Under the pieces are notes generated by a model that was not told where the DNA came from, ran no database searches, and was given only the letters and a program-made list of their open reading frames with translations. From Alphaproteobacteria bacterium (GTDB taxonomy: Bacteria; Pseudomonadota; Alphaproteobacteria; Micropepsales; Micropepsaceae), in assembly GCA_016124635.1 (NCBI GenBank), contig WGNJ01000002.1, positions 1 to 64,000 of the forward strand: a stretch of DNA of 64,000 nt. Direction: 5' to 3'. Each line of letters starts with the position of its first letter. Positions within the stretch are counted from its first letter, which is position 1. This document shows, piece after piece, positions 36,514 to 46,308 of the stretch. The translations under genes and the position numbers were made by a program.

Positions 36514-39498
36514 TCACTTCGCTTCCAGCGTCAACGCATCATCAAGGAGATTCTTGAGTTCCGCCAGATGCCGGCTCATCTGACCGGCCGCCGGCGATGC
36601 CGCCGCCGGCCGCCCCGCATACCGTGCGCGCGGCGTCTTCGAACCGGCACGGCTTAGCACCCACTCGAGATTTGGCTCCATGAACGACCACGCGCCCATG
36701 TTCTTAGGCTCTTCTTGAGCCCACACGATATCGGCATTGCCGAACCTGCCAAGTTCCTTGATCAGCGATCGTGCGGGGAACGGATAGAACTGCTCGACTC
36801 GCATCAAATAGATGTTGTCGATACCGCGCTTCTCGCGCTCCTCGAGCAGGTCGTAATAGACCTTGCCTGAGCACAAGACGACGCGCTGGATCGCGTTATC
36901 GGGCGCGAGCTTCACCGTCGATCCGACATGAGCCTCGGCGTCGTCCCAAAGCACGCGATGGAACGAGGTGCCGGGTCCCAAATCGGAGAGCCGCGAAACG
37001 CAGCGCTTGTGCCGGAGCAAGGACTTCGGCGTCACCAGCACCAGCGGCTTGCGGAAATTGCGATGAACTTGGCGCCGCAACACGTGGAAGTAGTTCGCAG
37101 GCGTCGACACGTTCGCGACCTGCATATTGTCTTCCGCGCAGAGTTGCAGATAGCGCTCGAGCCGCGCCGAGGAATGCTCCGGCCCCTGCCCTTCATACCC
37201 GTGCGGCAAGAGCATCGTCAGACCTGACATGCGCAGCCACTTCTTTTCGCCCGAGGCGATGAACTGGTCGATGATCGCCTGCGCGCCGTTGGCAAAATCT
37301 CCGAACTGCGCTTCCCACAGGATGAGCGCCTTCGGCTCCGACAGCGAATAGCCGTACTCGAACCCGAGCGCCGCCTCCTCGGAGAGCAGCGAGTCCACGA
37401 GGTCGAATTCCGCCTGCTGACGATCGAAAATATGCGCGAGCGGGATGTAGCGCTCTTCCGTTTCCTGATCGACCAGCGCGGCATGCCGCTGGCTGAAGGT
37501 ACCGCGCGACGAATCCTGGCCGGCCAGCCGGACCGCGAAACCTTCGACCAGGAGCGTGCCGAAGGCCAAGGCCTCCGCCGTCGCCCAGTCGATGCCTTCC
37601 CCCGTGTTGATCATCTGCGCTTTCTGCTGCAGCAAGCGCTGGATCGTTCTGTGCAGATTGACCGACGACGGCACCCGCGTCAGCGCCGCACCGACCTCTT
37701 GCAGCATCGCGATCGGCACCGCCGTCTCACCCCGCCGCTCGTCGCCTTCCGCCTCTTGCAGGCCGGACCATACGCCGTCGAGCCAATCGGCGCGGTTCGC
37801 CCGATAGGACCCGGCAGCGTTGAGCTCATCCGACAGTCGCTGCTCAAAATCGCGCTTCAGTTCTTCGACGTCGGCCGGCGTCAAACTGCCTTCGTCGACG
37901 AGGCGCTGCGAATAGAGCGAGATCACCGTCGGATGCGCTTTGATCGCGCGATACATCAGAGGCTGCGTGAACGCCGGCTCGTCCGTTTCGTTATGGCCGA
38001 AGCGGCGATAGCAAAAGATGTCGAGCACGACGTCCTTGTGGAACTTCATGCGGAACTCGGTAGCGACTCGCGCACAATGCACAACCGCTTCAGGATCGTC
38101 GCCGTTCACATGGAAGATCGGCGCCTGCACCATCAGCGCCACATCGGATGGATAGGGCGACGAGCGCGAGTGCATGGGCGCCGTCGTGAATCCGATCTGG
38201 TTGTTGACGATGACATGGATCGTCCCGCCGGTGCGGTAGCCCTTCGTCCCCGACATCGCGAAACATTCGGCGACGATGCCTTGGCCCGCGAACGCCGCAT
38301 CGCCATGCATCAGGAGCGGGATCACGGTCGTGCGCGCGACTTTGTCGCCATGCTGCTGCTGTTTCGCCCGCGCCTTGCCGAGCACCACGGGGTCGACGGC
38401 CTCGAGGTGCGACGGGTTGGCGGCAAGCGACAAATGTACCTTGTTGCCGTCGAATTCGCGATCGGACGAGGCGCCAAGGTGATACTTCACGTCGCCCGAG
38501 CCGCTGACGTCGTCCGGATTGGATGAGCCGCCCTGGAATTCGTGGAAAATCGCGCGATAGGGCTTCGCCATCACATTGGCGAGGACGTTCAAGCGCCCGC
38601 GATGCGGCATGCCGATCGCGATTTCCTTCGCCCCGAGCTTGCCGCCGACCTTGATGATCTGCTCGAGCGCCGGGATCAGCGCCTCGCCGCCGTCGAGGCC
38701 GAAGCGCTTTGTGCCGAGGAATTTGACGCCGCAAAACTTCTCGAAGCCCTCCGCCTCGATCAGCTTGTTTAGGATCGCCCTCTTGCCTTCCAGCGTGAAC
38801 GAAATCTCTTTATCGGGCCCTTCGACGCGCTGTTGCAGCCACGATTTTTCCTCGGGGTCCGCAATGTGCATGAACTGGATGCCGATGGGACCGCAATACG
38901 TGCGCCGCAGGATCTCCATGATCTGACGCATCGTTGCTGTCTCGAGGCCTAGCATTCCATCGATGTAGACGGGCCGGTCCATGTCCGCCGGACCAAAGCC
39001 GTAGCTTGCCGGGTCGAGCTCCGTATGCGGAACCTGTTTTTGCAGCCTAAGCGGATCGAGATCGGCTTCGAGGTGACCGCGCACGCGATATGCGCGGATC
39101 AACTGCGTCGCACGAACCGTGTCGAGCGTCGCGCGGCGAATGTCCTCCGTTGTGGCACCGGGTTGGCGCTGCGCGATCTTCGCCGTCAGATCGACAACTG
39201 TCGCCTCGCGCGGCCCTTTCGCACTTTTGCCGTCGGCTTTCGCCGGCGCCGATCCGGTCAGCGCACGAGTGACCTCGTCGGCGTCGTCGACCCAATCCTT
39301 GCGCGCCCACGACGGACGCGCTGGCGAACGCTCCGCCAGTCCGGCAAAAAAATTGCGCCAGCTTTCATCGACCGAATTCGGATCGGCCTGATAGCGCGCC
39401 TGCATGTCTTCGATGAATGCGGCGTTGGCGCCGTAGAGAAACGACGTCGCTTCGAAGACGGCGTTGGACTCTGGTTTAGGCTCAGGTTGGGAGGCCAT
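36514..39498 (-). CDS. sucA: 2-oxoglutarate dehydrogenase E1 component
   Basis: Thiamine-diphosphate enzyme decarboxylating 2-oxoglutarate in the TCA cycle, 994 residues. The N-terminal targeting helix is SFLYGANAAFIEDMQARYQ; IAIGMPHRGRLNVLANVM, HLGASSDREF and the TPP region around HGDAAFAGQGIVAECFAMS are visible, as are RRFGHNETDEPAFTQPLMY and AQFGDFANGAQAIIDQFI. Full length. It lies 56 bases before sucB and 62 after sucD. Confidence 0.97.
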   Translation of the reverse strand: MASQPEPKPESNAVFEATSFLYGANAAFIEDMQARYQADPNSVDESWRNFFAGLAERSPARPSWARKDWVDDADEVTRALTGSAPAKADGKSAKGPREATVVDLTAKIAQRQPGATTEDIRRATLDTVRATQLIRAYRVRGHLEADLDPLRLQKQVPHTELDPASYGFGPADMDRPVYIDGMLGLETATMRQIMEILRRTYCGPIGIQFMHIADPEEKSWLQQRVEGPDKEISFTLEGKRAILNKLIEAEGFEKFCGVKFLGTKRFGLDGGEALIPALEQIIKVGGKLGAKEIAIGMPHRGRLNVLANVMAKPYRAIFHEFQGGSSNPDDVSGSGDVKYHLGASSDREFDGNKVHLSLAANPSHLEAVDPVVLGKARAKQQQHGDKVARTTVIPLLMHGDAAFAGQGIVAECFAMSGTKGYRTGGTIHVIVNNQIGFTTAPMHSRSSPYPSDVALMVQAPIFHVNGDDPEAVVHCARVATEFRMKFHKDVVLDIFCYRRFGHNETDEPAFTQPLMYRAIKAHPTVISLYSQRLVDEGSLTPADVEELKRDFEQRLSDELNAAGSYRANRADWLDGVWSGLQEAEGDERRGETAVPIAMLQEVGAALTRVPSSVNLHRTIQRLLQQKAQMINTGEGIDWATAEALAFGTLLVEGFAVRLAGQDSSRGTFSQRHAALVDQETEERYIPLAHIFDRQQAEFDLVDSLLSEEAALGFEYGYSLSEPKALILWEAQFGDFANGAQAIIDQFIASGEKKWLRMSGLTMLLPHGYEGQGPEHSSARLERYLQLCAEDNMQVANVSTPANYFHVLRRQVHRNFRKPLVLVTPKSLLRHKRCVSRLSDLGPGTSFHRVLWDDAEAHVGSTVKLAPDNAIQRVVLCSGKVYYDLLEEREKRGIDNIYLMRVEQFYPFPARSLIKELGRFGNADIVWAQEEPKNMGAWSFMEPNLEWVLSRAGSKTPRARYAGRPAAASPAAGQMSRHLAELKNLLDDALTLEAK

Positions 39499-39560
39499 TT
39501 TCGTCTCACGCGCGGAGCAATCAGTGGCGCTCCGCAGAATCGCTCAAATCTGGCTATGAA

Positions 39561-40439
39561 TTAGTGCCCTTTGAGGACTTTGGCGAGCGTCGTGCCGAGC
39601 GCGGCCGGGGACGCGGATACGGTAATTCCGGCAGCCTTCATTGCCTCGATCTTGCCCTGGGCGGTACCGCGACCGCCCGACACGATGGCGCCGGCATGGC
39701 CCATGCGCCGCCCGGGCGGCGCCGTGACGCCCGCGATGAAGCCGACGACGGGCTTCTTGGTTTTCGAAGATTTGAGGAAATCCGCGGCTTCTTCCTCCGC
39801 AGATCCGCCAATCTCGCCGATCATAATGATCGACTTCGTCTCCGGGTCCCTGAGGAACATGTCGAGACAGTCAATGAAGTTGGTCCCGTTTACGGGGTCG
39901 CCGCCGATGCCGATGCAGGTGGTCTGACCAAGCCCAACGGCTGTTGTTTGGGCAACCGCCTCATAAGTGAGCGTGCCGGAGCGCGAGACGATGCCGACCG
40001 AGCCGCGCTTGTGGATATGGCCCGGCATGATGCCGATCTTGCATTCGCCTGGCGTGATCACGCCTGGACAGTTGGGGCCGACGAGTCGCGTCTTCGATCC
40101 GCAAAGCGCACGCTTCACGCGCACCATGTCGGCGACCGGAATACCCTCGGTGATGCAAACGGCAAGTTCGATCCCGGCATCGATCGCCTCCAGGATGGCG
40201 TCGGCTGCAAACGGCGGCGGTACGTAGATCGCGCTGGCATTTGCACCGGTCTTCGCCACGGCCTCGGCCACGGTATCGAACACCGGCAAACCCAGATGCG
40301 TCTGCCCGCCTTTGCCGGGAGACGTGCCGCCCACCATCTTCGTCCCGTAGGCGATCGCCTGCTCGGAATGGAACGTGCCCTGATTGCCGGTGAAGCCCTG
40401 GCAGATCACTTTGGTGTTCTTGTCGACGAGGACGGCCAT
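39561..40439 (-). CDS. sucD: Succinyl-CoA synthetase alpha subunit
   Basis: Forms succinate and a nucleoside triphosphate from succinyl-CoA, with SucC. It has 292 residues: an N-terminal CoA-binding Rossmann part ([32 protein letters not shown]) and the phosphorylated His in [14 protein letters not shown]. It is separated from sucC by two small exported-protein genes instead of abutting it, which is unusual. Confidence 0.97.
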   Translation of the reverse strand: MAVLVDKNTKVICQGFTGNQGTFHSEQAIAYGTKMVGGTSPGKGGQTHLGLPVFDTVAEAVAKTGANASAIYVPPPFAADAILEAIDAGIELAVCITEGIPVADMVRVKRALCGSKTRLVGPNCPGVITPGECKIGIMPGHIHKRGSVGIVSRSGTLTYEAVAQTTAVGLGQTTCIGIGGDPVNGTNFIDCLDMFLRDPETKSIIMIGEIGGSAEEEAADFLKSSKTKKPVVGFIAGVTAPPGRRMGHAGAIVSGGRGTAQGKIEAMKAAGITVSASPAALGTTLAKVLKGH

Positions 40440-40447
40440 TCTTGCTC

Positions 40448-41059
40448 CTAGCTCTTCGGGGTCGGCATCGCGAGAGCGCTCATCTTCGCGGTGTCCGTTT
40501 GCGCAAGTGGCTTGCGCATCTGATATTGAACGATAAGGGCGAGCGTGGGGCGCGCCTTGTAGATTCCGGCCACGCCGAATTCCTTCGCGGCGCCTTCGCC
40601 AAGCTCGTATTCGAAATAGGCGGTCGGCATCTTGCTGCGGTCCGCGCCGAGCCGCTTGTTCGTCACGGTCCCGCGCTCACTGAAATTGTTGATGGTCAGT
40701 GACCGAATGCGCTCGATAAGTGCGCGCTGCCCTTCTTCCTCGGGAGGCAATTCAAACGTGGTGAACGTGACAAGCTGTTCCCACTTCCGGACATCCTTGC
40801 CCTTCGGAACAAACTCGAGCGTCAGCGAATGCGGGCCGATCACCTGCCCCCAAGCGAACTCACAGCCGAAGGTCTTCGCGATCGGCGCGAGATCCGCGGC
40901 CATTGCCATGATCTGCGCCCTGCTTGGATCCTGCGACGACGGATCGTCGGCATAAACCTCGGCGCGCACCCCCGTAGTCAAGCCGAAGGACAGCATCGCA
41001 GCCAACGCGATCACAAGCGCGGCAGAGATACGTCGCAACGATCTGACGCCGAAGGTCAT
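40448..41059 (-). CDS. Exported protein of unknown function between sucC and sucD
   Basis: A 203-residue protein with a signal peptide ([24 protein letters not shown]). The mature part has a mixed alpha/beta look ([60 protein letters not shown] split) and a single mature Cys. No family recognised. Its stop lies 8 bases before sucD and its start 18 bases after the next exported gene, so it is embedded in the TCA operon. Confidence 0.7.
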   Translation of the reverse strand: MTFGVRSLRRISAALVIALAAMLSFGLTTGVRAEVYADDPSSQDPSRAQIMAMAADLAPIAKTFGCEFAWGQVIGPHSLTLEFVPKGKDVRKWEQLVTFTTFELPPEEEGQRALIERIRSLTINNFSERGTVTNKRLGADRSKMPTAYFEYELGEGAAKEFGVAGIYKARPTLALIVQYQMRKPLAQTDTAKMSALAMPTPKS

Positions 41060-41077
41060 AGGCTCGCGCGACGCTCC

Positions 41078-41599
41078 CTATTTCCTGACCACACTGGTGG
41101 AATAGATGGAAGCGGTCGCGGCGGTACCGCCGAAGTAATAGTGCATGACGAAACCGCTGCCGTCGGGCACCTGCCAGGTCGCAGTGCGAAAGCCGTCCGC
41201 GTTTTCGTCGCCAGCCGGGCGGCGCTTCAGAAAATCTGCGTAGACCTTAATCGCCGCGACGTCGTCGGTCTTCGGTCCGCTCAGCGTGCATGTCGCGATG
41301 CCGGCGTCCGAGAGATCGCCGGCGCCGGCGCCCGCAGCGCCCGCCTTTATCGATACGAGATAGCGCGCGCCGCCGTCACTGATGGCCCAACCTTCGACCG
41401 CTCGCTCGTTGCCCGGCGCCAGAATTTCGCGGTCCGCATCGGAGAGATTGCCCCAACCCTTGGCTTTTGCCGTCGCGCGTACCTTGGCGAGATCGCCGCC
41501 GGTCTCGAGGCATGCCATGCGGTAGCTATCGAAGGCGGTCGCCCATGCACTGCCGGCACTGAACGTCAGAACTGCGAGGCTTGCCACAACAACGCGCAT
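41078..41599 (-). CDS. Second exported protein of unknown function between sucC and sucD
   Basis: A 173-residue protein with a signal peptide (MRVVVASLAVLTFSAGSAWA). The mature part has two Cys (RMACLETG, IATCTLSG) and ends in a hydrophobic beta pattern (GFVMHYYFGGTAATASIYST). A helix KVRATAKAKGWGNLSDADREIL resembles a short exported-protein motif. No known family named. Eighteen bases on either side separate it from sucC and the next exported gene, so cotranscription is likely. Purpose inside a TCA operon unknown. Confidence 0.7.
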   Translation of the reverse strand: MRVVVASLAVLTFSAGSAWATAFDSYRMACLETGGDLAKVRATAKAKGWGNLSDADREILAPGNERAVEGWAISDGGARYLVSIKAGAAGAGAGDLSDAGIATCTLSGPKTDDVAAIKVYADFLKRRPAGDENADGFRTATWQVPDGSGFVMHYYFGGTAATASIYSTSVVRK

Positions 41600-41617
41600 G
41601 ACTTGTCTCCGTAAAAC

Positions 41618-42787
41618 TCAGGCTGCCTTCTTGATGGCCTTGACGATTTTCTCCGCCGCGTCGGCGAGATCGTCGGCCGGGATCAAATTCAATCCGGATT
41701 CCGAGAGAATCTTTTTGCCCAGGTCGGCGTTGGTGCCCGACAAGCGCGCCACGAGAGGTACCGGCAATCCGGTCTCTTTTGCCGCCGCGATAATGCCCTC
41801 CGCAATGATGTCGCAGCGCATGATGCCGCCGAAGATGTTCACCAGGATGCCCTTGACGGCTTTGTCTTTGAGCAGAATCTTGAATGCTGCCGTCACCTTC
41901 TCCTTCGACGCACCGCCGCCGACGTCGAGGAAGTTCGCCGGCTCCTCGCCGTAGAGCTTGATGATGTCCATCGTCGCCATCGCGAGGCCGGCGCCGTTGA
42001 CCAGACATCCGATCGACCCGTCGAGCTTGATGAAGTTGAGATCGTATTTCTTCGCCTCGAGCTCCGCCGGATCCTCTTCGTTGGGATCGTTGAGCTCCTG
42101 GATTTCCGGGTGGCGATAGAGCGCGTTGTCGTCGAAGTTCAGCTTGGCGTCGAGGCAGATCACGTTGCCCTTGTCCGTGATCACCAGCGGATTGATCTCG
42201 AGCAAGCTCATGTCTTTTGCAAGGAAGGCGCGATAGAGGTCGCCGACCAGCTTCTGCAACTGCTTGGCCGTGTCGCCGGTCACCTTCAGCGCCTGCGCGA
42301 TGCGCCGGCCGTGATAGGGCTGAATGCCCGTCGCCGGATCAACTTGCAGTGTGAGAATCTTCTCCGGCGTTTTGTGGGCCACCTCTTCGATGTCCATGCC
42401 GCCTTCAGTCGAGACGATAAAGGCGACGCGCGACGTCGCGCGATCCACGAGCATCGACAAGTAAAGCTCACGCGCGATCGCCGAGCCTTCCTCCACATAA
42501 AGCCTGTGAACGACACGACCGTGCGGACCGGTCTGATGCGTCACCAGCGTCATGCCGAGCATGCGTTCTGCTTCGGCCTTCACCGCGTCGGCCGACTTCA
42601 CGACCTTGACGCCGCCGCCTTTTCCGCGCCCACCCGCATGGATCTGGGCCTTGACCACCCACACCGGACCGCCGAGCTGGCCGGCAGCCTTGACGGCCTC
42701 GTCGACCGAGAATGCCGGAATGCCGCGCGGCACCGGCACGCCGAACTCTTTGAGGACGGCTTTGGCTTGATATTCGTGAATGTTCAT
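41618..42787 (-). CDS. sucC: Succinyl-CoA synthetase beta subunit
   Basis: ATP-grasp subunit that binds succinate and nucleotide, 389 residues. [20 protein letters not shown] begins the protein; the nucleotide site includes [27 protein letters not shown] and the Gly-rich [28 protein letters not shown] is near the interface with SucD. First gene of the sucC-x-y-sucD-sucA-sucB-lpd-GNAT transcript; about 220 bases upstream separate it from the crotonase gene. Confidence 0.97.
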   Translation of the reverse strand: MNIHEYQAKAVLKEFGVPVPRGIPAFSVDEAVKAAGQLGGPVWVVKAQIHAGGRGKGGGVKVVKSADAVKAEAERMLGMTLVTHQTGPHGRVVHRLYVEEGSAIARELYLSMLVDRATSRVAFIVSTEGGMDIEEVAHKTPEKILTLQVDPATGIQPYHGRRIAQALKVTGDTAKQLQKLVGDLYRAFLAKDMSLLEINPLVITDKGNVICLDAKLNFDDNALYRHPEIQELNDPNEEDPAELEAKKYDLNFIKLDGSIGCLVNGAGLAMATMDIIKLYGEEPANFLDVGGGASKEKVTAAFKILLKDKAVKGILVNIFGGIMRCDIIAEGIIAAAKETGLPVPLVARLSGTNADLGKKILSESGLNLIPADDLADAAEKIVKAIKKAA

Positions 42788-42977
42788 AGGGACTTGGGCC
42801 TAATTTCGGAGCACAACGTCCCGTATCCGTGGACCCACGGAGACCGGCCGCTGGCGATGAGGCGGAAGCTCGTATCGGGGCCGCTGGTATAGCGGCGATG
42901 CGCCGCCCCGTGCAACCGCAGGGCAACCCGCGGCCCGCGACAGAATCCCGCCCGTTCAGCGCCGGGATACGTCTTCT

Positions 42978-42994
42978 CTCCCCCATCTGGGGAG
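42978..42994. repeat. CTCCCC/GGGGAG hairpin
   Basis: CTCCCC-CATCT-GGGGAG, a 6-bp stem 12 bases beyond the stop of the crotonase gene (minus strand). There is no T tract, so it is not a standard terminator. It resembles the longer CCTCCCCCGC hairpin at 17183-17206 and is probably another member of the same dispersed palindromic family. Confidence 0.5.
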
Positions 42995-43005
42995 GGAATT
43001 CTCTC

Positions 43006-43848
43006 TCACCGGCCCGTGAATTTCGGGGCGCGCTTCTCGACGAAATGCGCGACCCCCTCTCTAAAGTCCTCCGAGCCGAAGCTCTTCTGCATCTCGGCGT
43101 CGGCTATGTGCAGCGCTTCGTTGAAGTCCTGGAACCAAGACTTCCACACCTGCTCCTTCATCACCGCCATCGATCGCGGCGACACGGTCTCCGCGAGCTG
43201 TCGTACGTAGGCCGACACGTTCTCGATGAAAGCCTCGTGCGCGAACGTGCGATTGACGAGCCCGATGCGCTCCGCTTCCTCTGCGCTGAACTTGCGTGCC
43301 GACAATAGGACATCGAGCGCGTTCGCCGAGCCGGTCAAGCGCGGCAGCAGCCACGAGATGCCGTGTTCTGCAATCAGGCCGCGCTGAGCGAATGCCGTCG
43401 TGAACCGCGCTTCGTGCGAGGCAAAGCGCAGATCGCAGAACAGCGTGAACACCAGGCCGATGCCCGCGCATGGTCCGTTGATCGCGGCGATGATGGGTTT
43501 TCCGACGCTGAAGAGATAGCCGAAGCGGCTCTTGTAGTGCCCCTCGAGACTTGGGCCATAGGGCGACGTTGGCACATTCACTTTCGCCGCATCGTCGCGC
43601 GGCTGAGGCCGCTCACCCTTGGGTGTAATGCTCTGCAGCAAGCCCATGTCGGCACCCGCGCAAAAGCCGCGTCCTGCTCCGGTGATGACGATCGCACGCA
43701 CGTCGTCGCGTGCCGCGGCGTCCGCAATGGCGCGCTTGACGCTGGTTTCCATCGCCGCGGTCCAGGCATTGAGTTTGTCCGGCCTGTTCAATGTGATCGT
43801 CGCGACGCGATCTTTCACGGCGTAGAGAATGTCGGCATATTCGGTCAT
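43006..43848 (-). CDS. Enoyl-CoA hydratase/isomerase (crotonase family)
   Basis: A 280-residue crotonase-fold enzyme. The oxyanion-hole strands are IVITGAGRGFCAGADMGLL and AAINGPCAGIGLVFTLFCDLR; the second active-site segment is FAQRGLIAEHGISWLLPRLTG. Enoyl-CoA hydration in fatty-acid degradation is the likely reaction, though the superfamily is broad. It is divergent from a second crotonase gene at 44012, with a repeat-bearing spacer between. Confidence 0.9.
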   Translation of the reverse strand: MTEYADILYAVKDRVATITLNRPDKLNAWTAAMETSVKRAIADAAARDDVRAIVITGAGRGFCAGADMGLLQSITPKGERPQPRDDAAKVNVPTSPYGPSLEGHYKSRFGYLFSVGKPIIAAINGPCAGIGLVFTLFCDLRFASHEARFTTAFAQRGLIAEHGISWLLPRLTGSANALDVLLSARKFSAEEAERIGLVNRTFAHEAFIENVSAYVRQLAETVSPRSMAVMKEQVWKSWFQDFNEALHIADAEMQKSFGSEDFREGVAHFVEKRAPKFTGR

Positions 43849-43873
43849 CGGCGGCGTCCTCCAATCAGCAATG

Positions 43874-43939
43874 AGTGATCAGTTTTCGGTGACCAGGGCG
43901 CCGAGGTGTTGCGAAGAGAACTCGAGCCTTCTGATCACT
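43874..43939. repeat. Inverted repeat AGTGATCAG / CTGATCACT in crotonase spacer
   Basis: AGTGATCAG (43874-43882) and its exact complement CTGATCACT (43931-43939) are 48 bases apart. A degenerate GGTGACCAG copy follows the first and AACTGAT follows the second. Located between the two divergent crotonase genes. It may be an operator array or a remnant of a dispersed repeat. Confidence 0.45.
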
Positions 43940-44011
43940 GATAACTGATTTCTGGTCCCTGGATGCGCTAGACTAGCGCACAATGGCGCCACCCGAACAG
44001 CGAGGCCTGAG

Positions 44012-44818
44012 ATGACCGAGTTCCGCGAGATCCGCGTCGACAAGCCCGAACCGCAGATTTCACGCATCACGCTCGCGCGCCCGAAGCAGATGAACGCCTA
44101 CACGACGCGGTTGTGTGAGGAAGTGGTGCACGCGATCGACGCCTATTTGCGTGACGACACACAGCGCGTGCTCATCATCACCGGCGAAGGCCGTGCATTC
44201 TGTTCCGGCGGCGACGTCTCGGGTGCCGACGACGCGCACCATACGTTGATGCAGTCGCAGATGAGCCACGCAAGGGAGATGCGCGACGGCATGCACCGCG
44301 TGATTCTGGCCCTCCATCATCTCGACAAGCCGGTGATTGCATCGATCAACGGCGCGGCCGTTGCCGGCGGTCTAACGCTCGCGCTCGCCTGCGACTTCCG
44401 CATCGCCGCCGACAGCGCGCGATTGGGTGACACGAGCGGCAAGTTCGCGCTACTGCCGGACGAGGGTGGCGCTTGGTTCTTTCCGCGCGCGATGGGCCTC
44501 GACCGTGCCTTGAAGATGACCCTGCTCTCCGAGATCTACGACGCCAAGACTGCGCAAGATCTAGGTCTTGTCACCGAGGTCGTGCCGACCGCCGAGCTTG
44601 AAGGTCGCACGCTCGAATTCGCCCGCGCCATTGCTGCAAAGGGCCCGCTCGCGGTGCGCCTCGCCAAAGGCATGATGCATCGCGGGCTCACCTCGACGCT
44701 CGAACATTCCCTCGCCGATGCCGCGCTCTCGGTGATGGTGTCGAACCCGACGCAAGACGTGCGCGAAGGCGTGAAAGCCTTCTTCGAGAAACGCCCACCC
44801 AAATTCGAAGGCCGTTAG
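44012..44818 (+). CDS. Enoyl-CoA hydratase/isomerase (second crotonase)
   Basis: A 268-residue crotonase. Landmarks are VLIITGEGRAFCSGGDVSG, ASINGAAVAGGLTLALACDFR and GKFALLPDEGGAWFFPRAMG, with the C-terminal EGVKAFFEKRPPKFEGR typical of the family. It is only distantly similar to the divergent neighbour, so not a recent duplicate. GAGG lies upstream of ATG 44012. Its TAG overlaps the TAA of the convergent dehydrogenase remnant (TTAG, 44815-44818). Confidence 0.9.
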   Translation: MTEFREIRVDKPEPQISRITLARPKQMNAYTTRLCEEVVHAIDAYLRDDTQRVLIITGEGRAFCSGGDVSGADDAHHTLMQSQMSHAREMRDGMHRVILALHHLDKPVIASINGAAVAGGLTLALACDFRIAADSARLGDTSGKFALLPDEGGAWFFPRAMGLDRALKMTLLSEIYDAKTAQDLGLVTEVVPTAELEGRTLEFARAIAAKGPLAVRLAKGMMHRGLTSTLEHSLADAALSVMVSNPTQDVREGVKAFFEKRPPKFEGR

Positions 44819-45826
44819 ACGGCGCCCTTCTCGATAAGACTGCGCGCACAGTCGAGCATCACGCCGGCTGCCGGTCGCGGTGCGAAGCCGAGCACGCGTT
44901 TCGCCTTGTCGGCCTTGAACTCATGCTTGCGCCCGAGCCCCGGCGTCAGCTCGCGCAAGGCCGGATCGAACAGTGCGGCGATCCGCACGATGAAATCGGG
45001 CATCGTTTTCGTCGGCACTTTTGCGGCCTGTTTTCCAAACTCTTTCTTCAGCATTCGCGCCACGTCGATCAGCCACATGAACCCGCTGGTCGCGATGAAG
45101 CGCTCGCCCGCGGCAGCCGGCACCGTCATTGCTCGCATATGCGCGTCCGACACATCGCGCACATCGACGATGCAGAAACCCAAGGCGCGGCACCCGCGGC
45201 ACGCGCCCGTCCAACATGCGTTGAATGATCTGCACCGAGCCCATGTTCTTGGTGGTTTGGATTGGGCCGAAAATGCCGGTCGGTAATACCGTCGTCAGTT
45301 GCTTCGTCGCGCCTTGTTTGGCGGCAAAATCCCATGCCGCACGTTCGGCGATCGCCTTGGATTGGCGATAAGCGTTGACGCCCTTCGCTTTGGGATCTGT
45401 CCACATCGTCTCGTCGCTGACGCTGTCGGGGCTCGGCGGAGGTGGCGCCGATGCCGCGGTCGACGAGGTCAAGATAACGCGCTTCACGCCGGCGTCGAGC
45501 GACGCGCGCAAAACGCGCAGCGCACCGTCACGCGCGGGCTTGATCAAAGTGTCGGGACCCTTCGGAGAGTTCGTTCCGAGGGGAGATGCCACGTGCCAAA
45601 CGTAGTCGCAGCCCTTCACGGCAGCGGACCATCCGGCATCGTCGGTCAGATCCGCTTTGTAGAACGTGAGCTGATCTTGTGCTCCGCCGACCCACGCCCG
45701 CACTTCCGCTTCTCGCTGAAGATCGCGCACAGTGGTTCGCACGGCGTAGCCGCGCTTCAGCAGGTCTGCGATGCAGAAGCCGGCGACATATCCCGTGCCG
45801 CCGGTCACCAGAACCGTCTCGCTCAT
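44815..45826 (-). pseudogene. NAD-dependent epimerase/dihydroflavonol reductase-like gene with a frameshift
   Basis: An extended short-chain dehydrogenase. It begins MSETVLVTGGTGYVAGFCIADLL (Rossmann TGGTGYV), then VWHVASPLGT, and the Tyr-Lys pair in NAYRQSKAIAERA. After VPRLGF the frame goes astray; the true continuation CIVDVRDVSDAHMRAM appears in the next frame from 45177 and runs to ARSLIEKGAV at 44815. One extra base in GGGTTT (45176-45181) would explain it. It could be a real inactivating mutation, a slip site or a sequencing error. TTG 45832 is an alternative start. Confidence 0.8.
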
Positions 45827-45835
45827 CGACAATTC

Positions 45836-46234
45836 CTACGCCGTCAGCACCATCTGTGTCTGCGTGACCTGCGCTACGAGTTTGCCTTTCGCGTCGGTCA
45901 CTTTCGTCTGCCAGCACGACGTGCGCTTGCCGACATGCACCGGAAGGGCCTCGGCCCGCACCACACCCTCCGCCACGCCCGCAAAGAAATTGGTCTTGGA
46001 TTCGATCGTCGTCGTTCCTGCCGCGCCTTCAGGAATATTGAGGAACGCACCTGTCGCGCCGACAGTGTCCGCAAGCGCCATGATTGCCCCGCCGTGCAGT
46101 CGCCCGTTCGAGGTGAACAGCGCGCGCGTCACCTCCATCTCCGCCACCACACGCGTCCTCGACGCCTCGACAAAGCGAATGCCAAGGGTGTCGACGAGCG
46201 TACCCTTGAAAGCAGACTGAATATGTTCGTGCAT
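45836..46234 (-). CDS. PaaI-type hotdog thioesterase
   Basis: A 132-residue single hotdog protein. The active-site segment is NGRLHGGAIMALADTVGATG, with the helix-capping HGG, followed by TTIESKTNFF. It probably hydrolyses acyl- or aryl-CoA thioesters, recovering CoA. ATG 46234 has GGAGG 5 bases upstream; the frame is open to 46282. It ends 10 bases before the dehydrogenase remnant, so the two were probably one transcript. Confidence 0.88.
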   Translation of the reverse strand: MHEHIQSAFKGTLVDTLGIRFVEASRTRVVAEMEVTRALFTSNGRLHGGAIMALADTVGATGAFLNIPEGAAGTTTIESKTNFFAGVAEGVVRAEALPVHVGKRTSCWQTKVTDAKGKLVAQVTQTQMVLTA

Positions 46235-46308
46235 GAGGACCTCCGGCAGTCTCGGATTAGCTACCGCGCGGCGCCGCCGCAATAACCTCCCAAGTAATCA
46301 AAACAAAA

